Part shown: positions 50,123 through 58,795 of the stretch, one piece after another | Position numbering within the stretch: the first letter of the stretch is position 1 | Layout: each line of letters starts with the position of its first letter | Source: Paraburkholderia fynbosensis | GTDB lineage: Bacteria; Pseudomonadota; Gammaproteobacteria; Burkholderiales; Burkholderiaceae | Length of the DNA stretch: 64,000 nucleotides | Direction: 5' to 3' | Assembly: GCF_902859935.1 (NCBI RefSeq) | Contig: NZ_CADIKI010000004.1 | Coordinates: forward strand, 355,427 to 419,426 | Position numbers and translations under genes: made by a program | Notes under the pieces: model-generated | The model's database searches: none | Told to the model about the DNA's origin: nothing | Seen by the model: the letters and a program-made list of their open reading frames with translations, nothing else

Positions 50123-50204
50123 GCGGCGCCCGCGTGATGCGGCAAGGCTTGCGCAGTGCGGCATAAAGGGCACTGCGTCGCTCAACCTTTGCGCGAGGCA
50201 GATC

Positions 50205-50942
50205 ATGCAACGCAGCGATGCGGTCTTCAAGCAGGTGATGGCAGCCTTCGAGCGCGAATCACACCTGAAGCTCCACAATCATCCCATTCATATGAGTTGT
50301 GACGGTGACGCCCTGACCGTCACAGGCGAGGTGCCGAATATCGCATCCAAGAAACGCCTTCTTCGCTTGACCCAGATGCGCAGCGAGGGGACACGTGTGG
50401 TGGATCAGCTGCGTGTCACCGCCGCCCCGGCGGTCGGTGACGGCGAGTTGCGCACGCGTATCTGCGAACGGCTTGCGCAGGCGGTCGAGTTCCGCCACTG
50501 CGTAATCTGCGCGCGCGTCAAGGGTCAGCTTGAAGTACTGCGCGGCACGATGGACGCGGCGGGCAACGACGGCAGCGGCGTCGTCGAAGTGACGGTCGAC
50601 GATGGGGTGGTGACCTTGACCGGGCAAGTGACCAGCCTGTCTCACAGGCGTTTCGCGAGTGTGACTGCCTGGTGGGTCGGCGGGTGCCGCGATGTGGTGA
50701 ACCTGTTGGAACTGGTGCCCGCCGAAGCGGACGGCGACGATGAGATTTCCGATGCCTTGCACCTGGTGCTCGAAGCCGATCGGCGCGTGCGCGCCGAACA
50801 GATCACGATCAATGTGGAAAATCACCGGATCACACTGGCAGGGTGGGTGGCGACCGAAGCCGAAAGACGGCTGGCGGAACAGGACGCCTGGTGTCTGGAT
50901 GCGATCGACGGCGTCGTCAATCGCATCCACGTGCGGGCCTGA
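50205..50942 (+). CDS. Protein with three BON domains
   Basis: 245 residues. Each block has a BON-like pattern: a helix, then a strand-Gly-Val strand. They lie at about 1-70 (LTVTGEVPNIASKKRLLRLT), 80-165 (VTLTGQVTSLSHRRFASVTAW) and 175-245 (ITLAGWVATEAERRLAEQDA). There is no signal peptide, so it is probably cytoplasmic, unlike the OsmY-type. Role unknown, possibly membrane-phospholipid or nucleoid binding. Confidence 0.8.
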   Translation: MQRSDAVFKQVMAAFERESHLKLHNHPIHMSCDGDALTVTGEVPNIASKKRLLRLTQMRSEGTRVVDQLRVTAAPAVGDGELRTRICERLAQAVEFRHCVICARVKGQLEVLRGTMDAAGNDGSGVVEVTVDDGVVTLTGQVTSLSHRRFASVTAWWVGGCRDVVNLLELVPAEADGDDEISDALHLVLEADRRVRAEQITINVENHRITLAGWVATEAERRLAEQDAWCLDAIDGVVNRIHVRA

Positions 50943-51028
50943 TCCGATCGCCGGTCAGCGTGCGGCAGTTTTTCCGCTGGCAAAGTTCTGCTCTCTAGCC
51001 GGGCAGGCCGGTTCGCGGCGAGCGTGAC

Positions 51029-52771
51029 ATGAGTGCGAGCAAGTTTCTGTCGGCCGTGACGATGGCCGTGTTGTTCGGAGGATCTCTGAGTGCGAATGCG
51101 GCGGGTTCGTGTTCTGCGGCGTTCTCCGAGGTCGATGTCAAAGACGGCCTCAAAGTACAGGCCAATTGTGGAGTCCCCGTCCGGGCCCTCAACCGCATGG
51201 TTGCCGAATTGAACCGTTCGGTGAAGCGCGCCAGACTCTCCGATCTCCAGATCGTCTCGCTCGCGAGAGCCGCCAACGTGATACTGGCTGCCGTACAGGT
51301 GCGTTCGGGCCGCATTGAGCACGGCACCGATACCGCGTTCGCGAACATCGGACCGCTTATTGAACGCCTTGCCGGGCAAATCAGCGCGCGGCCCGACGCG
51401 GACCCGGTGGCCGAAGCCCGGCAATGGGGCGTTCGTTACGACGATCTGCTACGCAGATCGTCGATCGCACGGAGTTCCGATCCTCTTGAACTGCAAATAG
51501 ATGAAGCGCTCGAGCGCTTCGATCTGGACGGTGCATCGCAGCGACTAACGAAGCTGCTTGGAAAAAAACAGGGAACTGCGCAGGTGCTCGCGGCCCGGAG
51601 TTATGAGGCTGGCGAAATCGAGTTGCTGCGCTTCACGCCGGGCAGCGCACTGCCGTATCTGGAAAGGGCCTACTCGTTGCAACCGGAAGACACCGACACT
51701 GCGACTGCGTTTTCGGACACGTTGGCTGAGCAACGCGAGTTTGCACGTGCCGAACCGATTTATCGCGCGCTGCTGTCGCGCTATCAGCTGCTTGCACAGG
51801 AGAAGCCCGCAGCCTATCAACCTCACATTGCGCGCATGCTCGAGAAGCTTGGCAACGTCTACGTTGGGCTGCAACGGCCACGGGAAGCGGAGGCGGCCTA
51901 CCTGCGGGCGCTGGAGATTTATTGGCTACTCGCGCAGCAGAACCCGCAGGCCTACGGCTCTGCGGTGGCAGAAACCTTCGACAACCTCGGTGTCCTGTAT
52001 CGCGATACACAGCGCCTGACGGAGGCAGCGCAGGCATATCGCGAAGCGCTGAACATCGATCGTGCATTGGCCTATCGCGACCCCGCGACCTACCAACCTG
52101 AAATCGCGACGATGCTTAACGACCTCGGCATCCTGTACGACGCTACGCAACGCCCGAGCGATGCGGAACAGGCGTATCGCGAGGCACTGGAGATCCAGCG
52201 GGCTCTCGCGCGCGGCAACCCCGCGGCCTATCGACCGGCGCTTGCGCGTACGATCAACAACCTCGGGAACCTCTATAGTTCCACGCAGCGACTCCACGAG
52301 GCAGAGCATGCCTACAAGGAAGCGCTCGCGATCCGGCAGCAGCTTGCCCGCAAGAGTCCAGCACTTTATCTGCCCGACGTGGCGCGCACGCTCAGTAATC
52401 TCGGCGCGCTCTATCGTGCCATGCAGCGGCCGAAGGAGGCTCAGCAGGCTTATCAGGAAGCCTTGCAAATCTATCGTTCGCTAGTGCGGGACACGCCCGC
52501 TGTCTACAAGTCAGACGAAGCGCGGATGCTGAACAATCTAGGTGTCCTGTTCACTCATAGCGGGCGTCCGCGCAAGGCGGAAGACGCCTACCGGAGTGCG
52601 CTGGACCTTTACCGGACTCTGTCGCGAGATGACCCCGTGACCTACCGTCGGGATGAAGCACGGACACTCGGCAACCTCAGTGCGCTTTTCAGCCAGACCC
52701 GACGACCGCGCGAGGCGGAAGAGACCCGGCGTGAAGCAGCTCGTCTTCTCGACACAACAGAAGCGCCGTAA
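51029..52771 (+). CDS. Secreted TPR-repeat protein with 46-residue units
   Basis: 580 residues: a signal peptide (AVTMAVLFGGSLSANAAG, cleavage near residue 25), then a Cys-bearing N-domain and at least seven TPR units of about 46 residues each, against the usual 34 or 42. The unit is N-x-L-G-x-L-Y, then R-x-x-EAE-x-AY-x-EAL-x-I-x-R-x-L and A..NP..Y.P..AR (NDLGILYDATQRPSDAEQAY, for example). The units are separated by about 138 bases. It is likely a periplasmic or surface scaffold. No conserved catalytic residues were seen. Confidence 0.85.
   Translation: MSASKFLSAVTMAVLFGGSLSANAAGSCSAAFSEVDVKDGLKVQANCGVPVRALNRMVAELNRSVKRARLSDLQIVSLARAANVILAAVQVRSGRIEHGTDTAFANIGPLIERLAGQISARPDADPVAEARQWGVRYDDLLRRSSIARSSDPLELQIDEALERFDLDGASQRLTKLLGKKQGTAQVLAARSYEAGEIELLRFTPGSALPYLERAYSLQPEDTDTATAFSDTLAEQREFARAEPIYRALLSRYQLLAQEKPAAYQPHIARMLEKLGNVYVGLQRPREAEAAYLRALEIYWLLAQQNPQAYGSAVAETFDNLGVLYRDTQRLTEAAQAYREALNIDRALAYRDPATYQPEIATMLNDLGILYDATQRPSDAEQAYREALEIQRALARGNPAAYRPALARTINNLGNLYSSTQRLHEAEHAYKEALAIRQQLARKSPALYLPDVARTLSNLGALYRAMQRPKEAQQAYQEALQIYRSLVRDTPAVYKSDEARMLNNLGVLFTHSGRPRKAEDAYRSALDLYRTLSRDDPVTYRRDEARTLGNLSALFSQTRRPREAEETRREAARLLDTTEAP
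51845..52710 (+). repeat. About 138-bp coding repeats (TPR array)
   Basis: Seven degenerate DNA units inside the TPR gene, each beginning with AAC/GAC plus CT(C/T)GG. They vary enough that selection on protein rather than recent duplication seems likely. Confidence 0.55.
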
Positions 52772-52997
52772 AACAAAGATGCGATTGTGTGGAAGCCTAA
52801 ATAATCACGTAGACTTTTCGCGTCGTTTCATGCACCTGCCACAGCCCTTAGGTGTTCGCTTCGGAAAACAACGTATCGCCGCCGGTGAAGTGAATCGTGT
52901 CTTTGCCGTCTGGCCTGAACGATCCGGACCCGACAGAAAATGCATCACTTCGGCCGGCGTTGTCACGTTCGCAGGGCTGGTCGACCAAGATGCCGTA
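52772..52997. other. Gap before the IS6 fragment
   Basis: A minus-strand stretch at about 52848-52970 reads SVGSGSFRPDGKDTIHFTGG and looks protein-like, but there is no start and it is short. Nothing else is supported. Confidence 0.3.
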
Positions 52998-53102
52998 ATG
53001 AAGAAGACGAAGACGCTCTATCACGGTCACCGGTTCCCGGCGTCAATCATCAGCCACGCCGTTCGGTGGTACTTTCGCTTCCAGCTCAGTCTGCGCGACA
53101 TC
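52998..53102 (+). pseudogene. IS6-family transposase N-terminal fragment
   Basis: MKKTKTLYHGHRFPASIISH, then AVRWYFRFQLSLRDI: the first 35 residues of an IS6-type transposase, ending abruptly at 53102. The catalytic core and the rest are missing here; other parts of the same type lie at 49183-49403. Confidence 0.8.
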
Positions 53103-53190
53103 GGCGAAAGTCCCTCTGGCCAGAGTCGTGCCAGTGAATCCGCTGGGCGGGGCGCCCGCGAGAAACGCGCTGTCCGGTGAGCGCGCACGT

Positions 53191-54015
53191 TCAATCGTCG
53201 AGCGATTCGTGAACCGCTTGCGCGCCCTGTTTCCAGTAACTGGCCGCGCGAATGCGCGACTTGTCGACACCGCGTTCCGCGCACAGATGCTGGCGCACCG
53301 CACGCATTGTCGCGGATTCGCCGGCGGCCCACACGTAGCCTTCGCCGTGTTCCGGCAGATAGATCTCGCGGACCGCCTGCAACAGCGCCGCGCCGCGTTC
53401 ACGCGCTTCACTGCGATGACACCAGACCAGATGCAGCTCGGCTTGTGTCGTGAACTCGATTTGCGCCGACGGATCGGCCACTTCGATCACCGCGGCGGCG
53501 CGCGTGCCGGGCGGCAGTTCTTCGAGGCGGCGGGCAATGGCGGGCAGCGCGGTATCGTCGCCGACCAGCAGATGCCAGTCGAACGCGGTAGGAATCACGA
53601 GCGAGCCGCGCGGGCCGCCGATGCCGAGGTGCTGGCCGACTTTGGCCTGCGCCGCCCAGTTCGCGGCGGGGCCGGCCTCGTGCATCGCGAATTCGATATC
53701 GAGCTCACGCGCTTCACGATCGAAACGGCGCGGCGTGAAATCGCGCGCCGTCGGACGCTGGCCTGCCGGAAACACGGGACCGTCGGGACCGGCTTCTGGC
53801 AGTGTCGGTTTGTCCGAGCCGGGCTCGGGGAAAAACACCTTGATGTGGTCGTCGAACGAAGCGGAGACGAAGTCCCGCAGATCGTCGCCCGTGAAGGTCA
53901 CGCGAATCAGATGCGGGGTCAGCGCGCGCACCTGCTTGACCTGCAGCAGACGGAATTTCAGCGGATGGCGCACACGATGCACGGCCAGGTCGGGTCGATT
54001 GTCATTGCTCAGCAT
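53191..54015 (-). CDS. yqjH: Siderophore-interacting protein (YqjH/ViuB-like ferric reductase)
   Basis: 274 residues of the SIP family: an FAD-binding FNR-like barrel (TPHLIRVTFTGDDLRDF, then RDFTPRRFDREARELDIEF with the RxFT-type flavin motif) and an NADPH-binding domain (HLLVGDDTALPAIARRLEEL, YVWAAGESATMRAVR). It reduces ferric siderophores in the cytoplasm to release iron. It lies about 90 bases after the PadR gene, the same gene partnership as E. coli yqjH/yqjI. Confidence 0.88.
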   Translation of the reverse strand: MLSNDNRPDLAVHRVRHPLKFRLLQVKQVRALTPHLIRVTFTGDDLRDFVSASFDDHIKVFFPEPGSDKPTLPEAGPDGPVFPAGQRPTARDFTPRRFDREARELDIEFAMHEAGPAANWAAQAKVGQHLGIGGPRGSLVIPTAFDWHLLVGDDTALPAIARRLEELPPGTRAAAVIEVADPSAQIEFTTQAELHLVWCHRSEARERGAALLQAVREIYLPEHGEGYVWAAGESATMRAVRQHLCAERGVDKSRIRAASYWKQGAQAVHESLDD

Positions 54016-54107
54016 GAGGGTGGTGCTCCTGTTGGGTTTGAATCGCGCGGGGCGGCCGCGCAGCGGTGCTGCTGGCGTGCGGACACCAGGCAGCAGACCG
54101 CGTGATC

Positions 54108-55103
54108 TCAGACGGCGGGTTCACCGCCGCTGCTTTCGCTAACGGGGCCTTCGATTTCTCTTGCCGCACGCATCAGGATCGCGGCGATACGGCGCTGCTC
54201 GTCGGCCGGCGCGTTGTCACGGCGCAGCAGGGCATGCTTCAGCGTGCGGCGCGCTTCGTTCAGTTCGGGCAGCCAGCCGCCTTCGCTGATGTCGGCGGGT
54301 TCTTCGCCGGCAAAGGCGCGTCGCACCGAATCCATCTTGCGGGCGATGTGAGTCAGCTTCGCCAGCATCAATTCGACGCGCTCGCGATTGGCGGCCAGAT
54401 AGTCGCGGCCCATGTCTGCCAGTTCGTAGCGCTTGCGGTTGCCTTCGAGTTGCACGGTGACGTAGCCGAGTTCTTCCAGATACGTGAGCGCCGGATAGAC
54501 CATGCCGGGGCTCGGACTATAGAAGCCGTTCGAGCGCATTTCGAGTGCCTTGATCAGTTCGTAGCCGTGACTCGGCTGGGCGTCGATCATCGACAACAGC
54601 AGCAGTTGCAGGTCGTCCGAACTGAACTTGCGACCGCGCGGAAAACCTTCGCCGTCGCCGCCGAAGCCGCCCGGTCCGCCGCCGAAGCGCCCGCCACGAC
54701 CACCGCCGCGCGGATCCTGATGACGGCCGATTGCGTGCCACAGCAGCGCTTGCGGCGAGAAGCGGTGGCGGCCGCGCGGGCCGTGCGCACGTGCATCGGC
54801 GTGAAGTTCGCGGCGGCTGTGGTGGCCAGCGGCGTGGCCGTGAAACTCGCGTTCACCGCGCGGGCCAGATTCATCGCTGGAGAACGCGTGGCGCTCTCCA
54901 TGGCCATGTGCATTGGCGTGCGATGGATGCCAGTCGCCATGTCCGCCGTGACGGCGTTCGAGCTCGGCGCCACCGCGCTCGCCACGCTGCGCCTGATCGC
55001 GGACGAACGCATGCCAAAGTTTATGGAGCGTCGTACCGTCGGAGCTTGCGCAGAAACCGTCATCCGCGCTGCGCGGATTGGAAAAACGATGTTGGTGTCG
55101 CAT
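54108..55103 (-). CDS. yqjI: PadR-family metal-responsive regulator (YqjI-like)
   Basis: 331 residues. The first 130 or so are rich in His, Gly and Arg (DWHPSHANAHGHGERHAFSS, EFHGHAAGHHSRRELHADAR), followed by a GGRGGRFGGGPGGFGG linker. The PadR winged helix covers about 145-225 (DLQLLLLSMIDAQPSHGYEL, YSPSPGMVYPALTYLEELGYV) and a C-terminal dimerisation helix follows. E. coli YqjI has a His-rich nickel-binding arm and represses yqjH. Here the His arm is much longer. ATG at 55103 has GGGAGCG upstream, and a triple TCTTAAGA operator lies just before it. Confidence 0.88.
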   Translation of the reverse strand: MRHQHRFSNPRSADDGFCASSDGTTLHKLWHAFVRDQAQRGERGGAELERRHGGHGDWHPSHANAHGHGERHAFSSDESGPRGEREFHGHAAGHHSRRELHADARAHGPRGRHRFSPQALLWHAIGRHQDPRGGGRGGRFGGGPGGFGGDGEGFPRGRKFSSDDLQLLLLSMIDAQPSHGYELIKALEMRSNGFYSPSPGMVYPALTYLEELGYVTVQLEGNRKRYELADMGRDYLAANRERVELMLAKLTHIARKMDSVRRAFAGEEPADISEGGWLPELNEARRTLKHALLRRDNAPADEQRRIAAILMRAAREIEGPVSESSGGEPAV

Positions 55104-55123
55104 TCGGGGCGCTCCCGTGAATG

Positions 55124-55157
55124 TCTTAAGATGTGTCTTAAGATATATATCTTAAGA
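55124..55157. promoter_or_regulatory. Triple TCTTAAGA palindromic operator of the PadR gene
   Basis: TCTTAAGA occurs at 55124-55131, 55136-55143 and 55150-55157. The second and third copies, with TATATA between them, form one perfect 22-bp palindrome (55136-55157). The cluster lies 20-55 bases upstream of the yqjI start. Binding by YqjI itself (autoregulation) is inferred. Confidence 0.7.
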
Positions 55158-55321
55158 TGGTCTGTCAAATTTTTTTTTGCGGCCTATCGGCGCGCAACAA
55201 AGTCCGCGGGATGGTGAAATCGGACGCTCGGGTGGACTAAGACGAACGCTTGCAATATCTGTCAATTCTCCCGATGATTCGTGCCCTAGCTCGGAAACAA
55301 GAACAGACAAAAGGGGGCAAT

Positions 55322-55858
55322 GTGGGACTTACTGACCGCGGTTCGAACTGGGGGAAGTGGGATCTTCACATTCATTCACCCGATACTCATCTCGCAAACC
55401 GCTACAACGGCGACTGGCGGGGCTTCGTAGGCGCGATTGCAGCGTCGAATTTCGACGCTATTGGAGTTACAAATTACTTTCTGTTTGCCGACGAAGAGGT
55501 AGAGCGAACGCAAGCGGCAATTAGGGAAGCGGGCTTGGCTACCACTGTAATCGGGAACCTCGAGTTTCGTCTGACGCAGCCCAACAAGGACGGCGAAGCG
55601 ATCAATGCGCACATACTTTTCAATCCCGCTATCCCGACTAGGGAAATCAATAACCGTCTTTCACGACTGAAGCTCATCAACACCTCCGACCCGAGTGGCG
55701 ACCGTCAGATCTATTGCAACCTTGATGACATCAATGCAGCAGGGCAGCATCTAAAAAACATAACCGTCGAATTCCGAACGCTGCGGGATTGGGTTGACGA
55801 TAGTTTCGATCCAGACGATTGCCTCTTCGTTGGTTGTCCGACTGGTTGCGCTCACTGA
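55322..55858 (+). pseudogene. TrlF-family ATPase/PHP protein, truncated to its N-terminus
   Basis: About 178 residues. RGSNWGKWDLHIHSPDTHLA near the start is the PHP-type metal motif of TrlF-family proteins. It continues with FDAIGVTNYF, VIGNLEFRLTQ and NAHILFNP, and breaks near DDCLFVGCP at about 55840. Normal members exceed 900 residues, with an AAA ATPase after this domain. GTG at 55322 follows AAGGGGG; an ATG 48 bases further upstream is possible. TrlF proteins are found in defence settings, but this copy cannot be complete. Confidence 0.78.
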
Positions 55859-57525
55859 GCTATCAAGCCACCAAGCGGCCGGTGGCATCGTGCGAGCCTG
55901 CGAATGGCTGATCAAGGTTCCGTTGCTGAACGCGTACAGTCGGCCAGTCTCAGTCATTCGCGGGGACAGCGCCAACGGCGGCTGTCAGAAGGGCGGATTC
56001 AACCGGTTGAATCCGGACGTTCCGCTCGTGGCGTTGAATGACCGCGGAGGGTGGCGGATTCAACCGGTCGATGCAAGTCGACCTCTGGTGAACAAGCTAG
56101 GCAATCAGCATCGGACCGTGACCGGCCAGGAGCCGCCGCTCGCCATAGCCTCCACGTGGTCATTTGAGCGGTTCTATGCGCCCGATAACGGCCCCCCGCT
56201 CCAGGGGCCCTGCGGGTTGCTCCACGAGGCGCAGCGTGGTTCCGGTGATAGGCAGCGAATTAGCCGGTTATTCCATTTATGCCAGCGGGTAAAAGAAAAA
56301 GCCCGTCTCCAATGGAGTACCGGCCTCATCCAACCAGGAACAGCGTGTTTTCTGTCAAAACATAGCGCTCTATAGTCCCGAGGTCGCATGCCGGCTTACA
56401 GTTCGCCTCCGGCGGCGCCACCTTAAGCGCCGTTAGCGCGCACCGATTATGGTCCATGCGTGTATGGATGAGACTCCCGTTGGCCTTGTTGGTGCGATAT
56501 GCATGCTCAGCCAACTTTTGCAGTTGCGCCCACAGGGCCGCAATGCGCGTATCCCTTGGGCTGATGAATTGCCGGGGAGGGCAAGAGCGAATGGCTGCTG
56601 TACTTTGGCGTTTGTCGAGCGGAAGCAGCTACGAACGCGCTGGGGAATTGAGTCGATCATGAGTCGATCACCCGCCGCTATTTAGGTCGAAAAACTGCAT
56701 GCCGCCGTGGTAAAGACAAAACGCGGTTGCCTAAAATCGCGAAATCTTCGTATCGGCCAAAAGTTTGCTGTTTCACGCCACGCGGTCCGCAAGCCGCGCC
56801 ACGGACCACTATGATCCACCAAAGGCGACGCAAAACGCGTGGCGAGCATGAGAGCGTGCAATGTGCTGCATGAAGTATTGTGTTTGGCGCCAAGCCGCCG
56901 GTCTACGACGGCCCAGAATTCAGATCCACGAGAAAGTGCGAGCGTGATTAATTTCGTTCGTAGAAATCTGTCGGCTTCGCCAACCTCCATTCTTGCGGGG
57001 CGAACCCATGACCTACATGGTGATTTTATTTCGAGGGCTCAGGATCCAATTACTTCGGACTACATGTAATCTAAGGTCGGCGCTAAGGGCACTCGGAGAG
57101 ATGAAGAACGCATGCGCAACACGCGGTGATTTACAGGGCTGTCCAATGGACGGAAAAACCGGACTAATTTTCTTACTGAACGCCCAACTCTGCCGGGTAA
57201 GTACTGCGCTGATGGAAGGCCCGACAAGTCAACCTTAAACGCTCGATCAAGCTTGTTGCTAAGGGAGGTGCCTATCGCAGATGCTTCGAGTCAAATGCCC
57301 CCTCACACCGGTTAATCGCCGTCCCGACCCTTCCGGGCGATGCTATTTCGGACTTACGAATTGCGTCCGTCGTGACGCAAAACGGTTCCGTCGTCGTACC
57401 GCAGTTGCTTTCGTCTCTCACTCGTCTACCCAGCACGAAGCTCGTGAACCGCAGGTTGCGTGGCCCTGTTTGCATTAGTCCCGCGCCTGCCTTTATGGTC
57501 AAACGCTTTCATCGGGAGAATTGGC
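55859..57525. other. Decayed non-coding stretch with palindromes
   Basis: 1.7 kb without a supported gene. Open frames are short, overlap on both strands, and lack ribosome sites and third-position bias. It contains a 22-bp perfect palindrome (55994-56015) whose first half recurs at 56053-56068. The low coding density after a cut defence gene suggests an eroded island boundary. Confidence 0.5.
55994..56015. repeat. 22-bp perfect palindrome with a partial copy
   Basis: GGATTCAACCGGTTGAATCC with a flanking C and G. The 16-mer GGCGGATTCAACCGGT, which starts two bases before the palindrome (55992-56007), recurs at 56053-56068, about 60 bases away. It may be an operator or the end of a lost element. 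Confidence 0.6.
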
Positions 57526-58260
57526 ATGCGAATCAACACATCTATCTCAGTTGTTGCCGTAGCCCTCGGCCTTAGCGTCGCTTACCCGGCGCTCGCCGGG
57601 GAAAATGACGATGACACCGGCGCACGCTGCACGCTGCCGCAAGGGACGGTCTCGTTGGTCGAGAAGCAGCTTTTCACTGTCGTCAACCTGAGTGACGCCA
57701 ACGGAGGCATTTTCAAACCGAACCGGATGTGGGCAGCAATCGTGGACCGTGAGGGCCATCTCTGTTCCGTTATCAAGACGGGGGACGCATGGCCGGGCAG
57801 CCGTGCAATCGCCATTGCAAAAGCGTACACGGCGAATGGCTTTAGCAATGATGCGCTCGCGCTCTCAACCGCCAACCTGTACGCGGCGACGCAGCCCGGT
57901 GGATCGCTCTACGGGCTTAACAATTCCAACCCGTTCAATTCTCGTTTCCTCGAACAGGGCACCGGAATCGGCCATACGGTCGGCGGCGTCATCACGTTCG
58001 GCGGAGGGGTCGCACTCTACGCCGGCGGCAAGGTCATCGGCGGCCTGGGGGTGAGTGGCGACAGCGCGTGCGCCGATCATGCCATCGCCTATCGAATGCG
58101 CAAGCTCGCCGGTCTCGGCACAGTCCCGAAGGGCCAAGGGCCGAACAACACGGACAACATCGTCTACGCTGCAAGCACGTCGCCGATGGGCTTCGAGCAC
58201 CCGCATTGCTTTCCGAGCGACCTGAGTGCGAGCGCTATTGAGAACGTTGGCGGCCGATAA
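57526..58260 (+). CDS. Secreted HbpS/GlcG-like (heme-binding fold) protein
   Basis: 244 residues: a signal peptide (SISVVAVALGLSVAYPALAG, cleavage near residue 26), then a GlcG/HbpS domain: WAAIVDREGHLCSVIKTGDA, IAIAKAYTANGFSND, GGGVALYAGGKVIGGLGVSG, CADHAIAYRM. Such proteins bind heme or small ligands in the periplasm. Several Cys residues suggest disulphides. ATG at 57526 follows GGGAG by eight bases. Confidence 0.83.
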   Translation: MRINTSISVVAVALGLSVAYPALAGENDDDTGARCTLPQGTVSLVEKQLFTVVNLSDANGGIFKPNRMWAAIVDREGHLCSVIKTGDAWPGSRAIAIAKAYTANGFSNDALALSTANLYAATQPGGSLYGLNNSNPFNSRFLEQGTGIGHTVGGVITFGGGVALYAGGKVIGGLGVSGDSACADHAIAYRMRKLAGLGTVPKGQGPNNTDNIVYAASTSPMGFEHPHCFPSDLSASAIENVGGR

Positions 58261-58795
58261 TGGTCGACGCGTGACTACCCGCTAGTGAAGAAGTAGGGCG
58301 AATACAAGGGAAACAATAATGGCCGACCCGTTAACCTGGTCGCCTGAACAGCTACGCAACCAGCGTTGCGCACACAGCCGCTCGTTCGACGACGACCGTA
58401 TGACCGGAACGGCCGACCAGCGGCAAGCGCTCCGGCGAGAGGAACGGCAGTTTGATTGTGCACAACGGACTTTGACGGTGTGGAGAGCCGAACGACGGCG
58501 TTGGGTCGTAAGTACGCACTGACGACTGGCCGTTTTCGGGCAGCGAAATCCCACTGGCCGCTTTCGGGTGATGCATTTGACGAGCGGACTGACGCAGCCC
58601 GACCCGTTGCCGTCACTCGGATCGCGCCGTGGGCGGTGGCCGTTCTGGGAACACCAACGGACCTCCATCCACGTCACATCGTCTTGCAATTGCCAGCCGT
58701 TGTGGAAGTTCGCTTGAAAGAGGCGTCGGCACGCCGAACAAACCTCTACGGTAAACAAGAGAACAAACGGAACCGTTAGTTTTAACTTGACCCGC
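58261..58795. other. Convergent gap, degenerate
   Basis: 535 bases between convergent genes. Several overlapping frames exist but none carries a ribosome site or family-like sequence. Direct copies of short CGACCG/GACTGG words suggest old repeats. Confidence 0.35.

Noticed and set aside
52848..52970. Minus-strand segment with GGDTLF, reminiscent of RTX calcium repeats
   Set aside because: A single short match with no start and no repeat array; chance is more likely.
56326..56685. Small frames on both strands around 56.4 kb as possible genes
   Set aside because: They overlap one another antisense, have no ribosome site and match no family I recognise.
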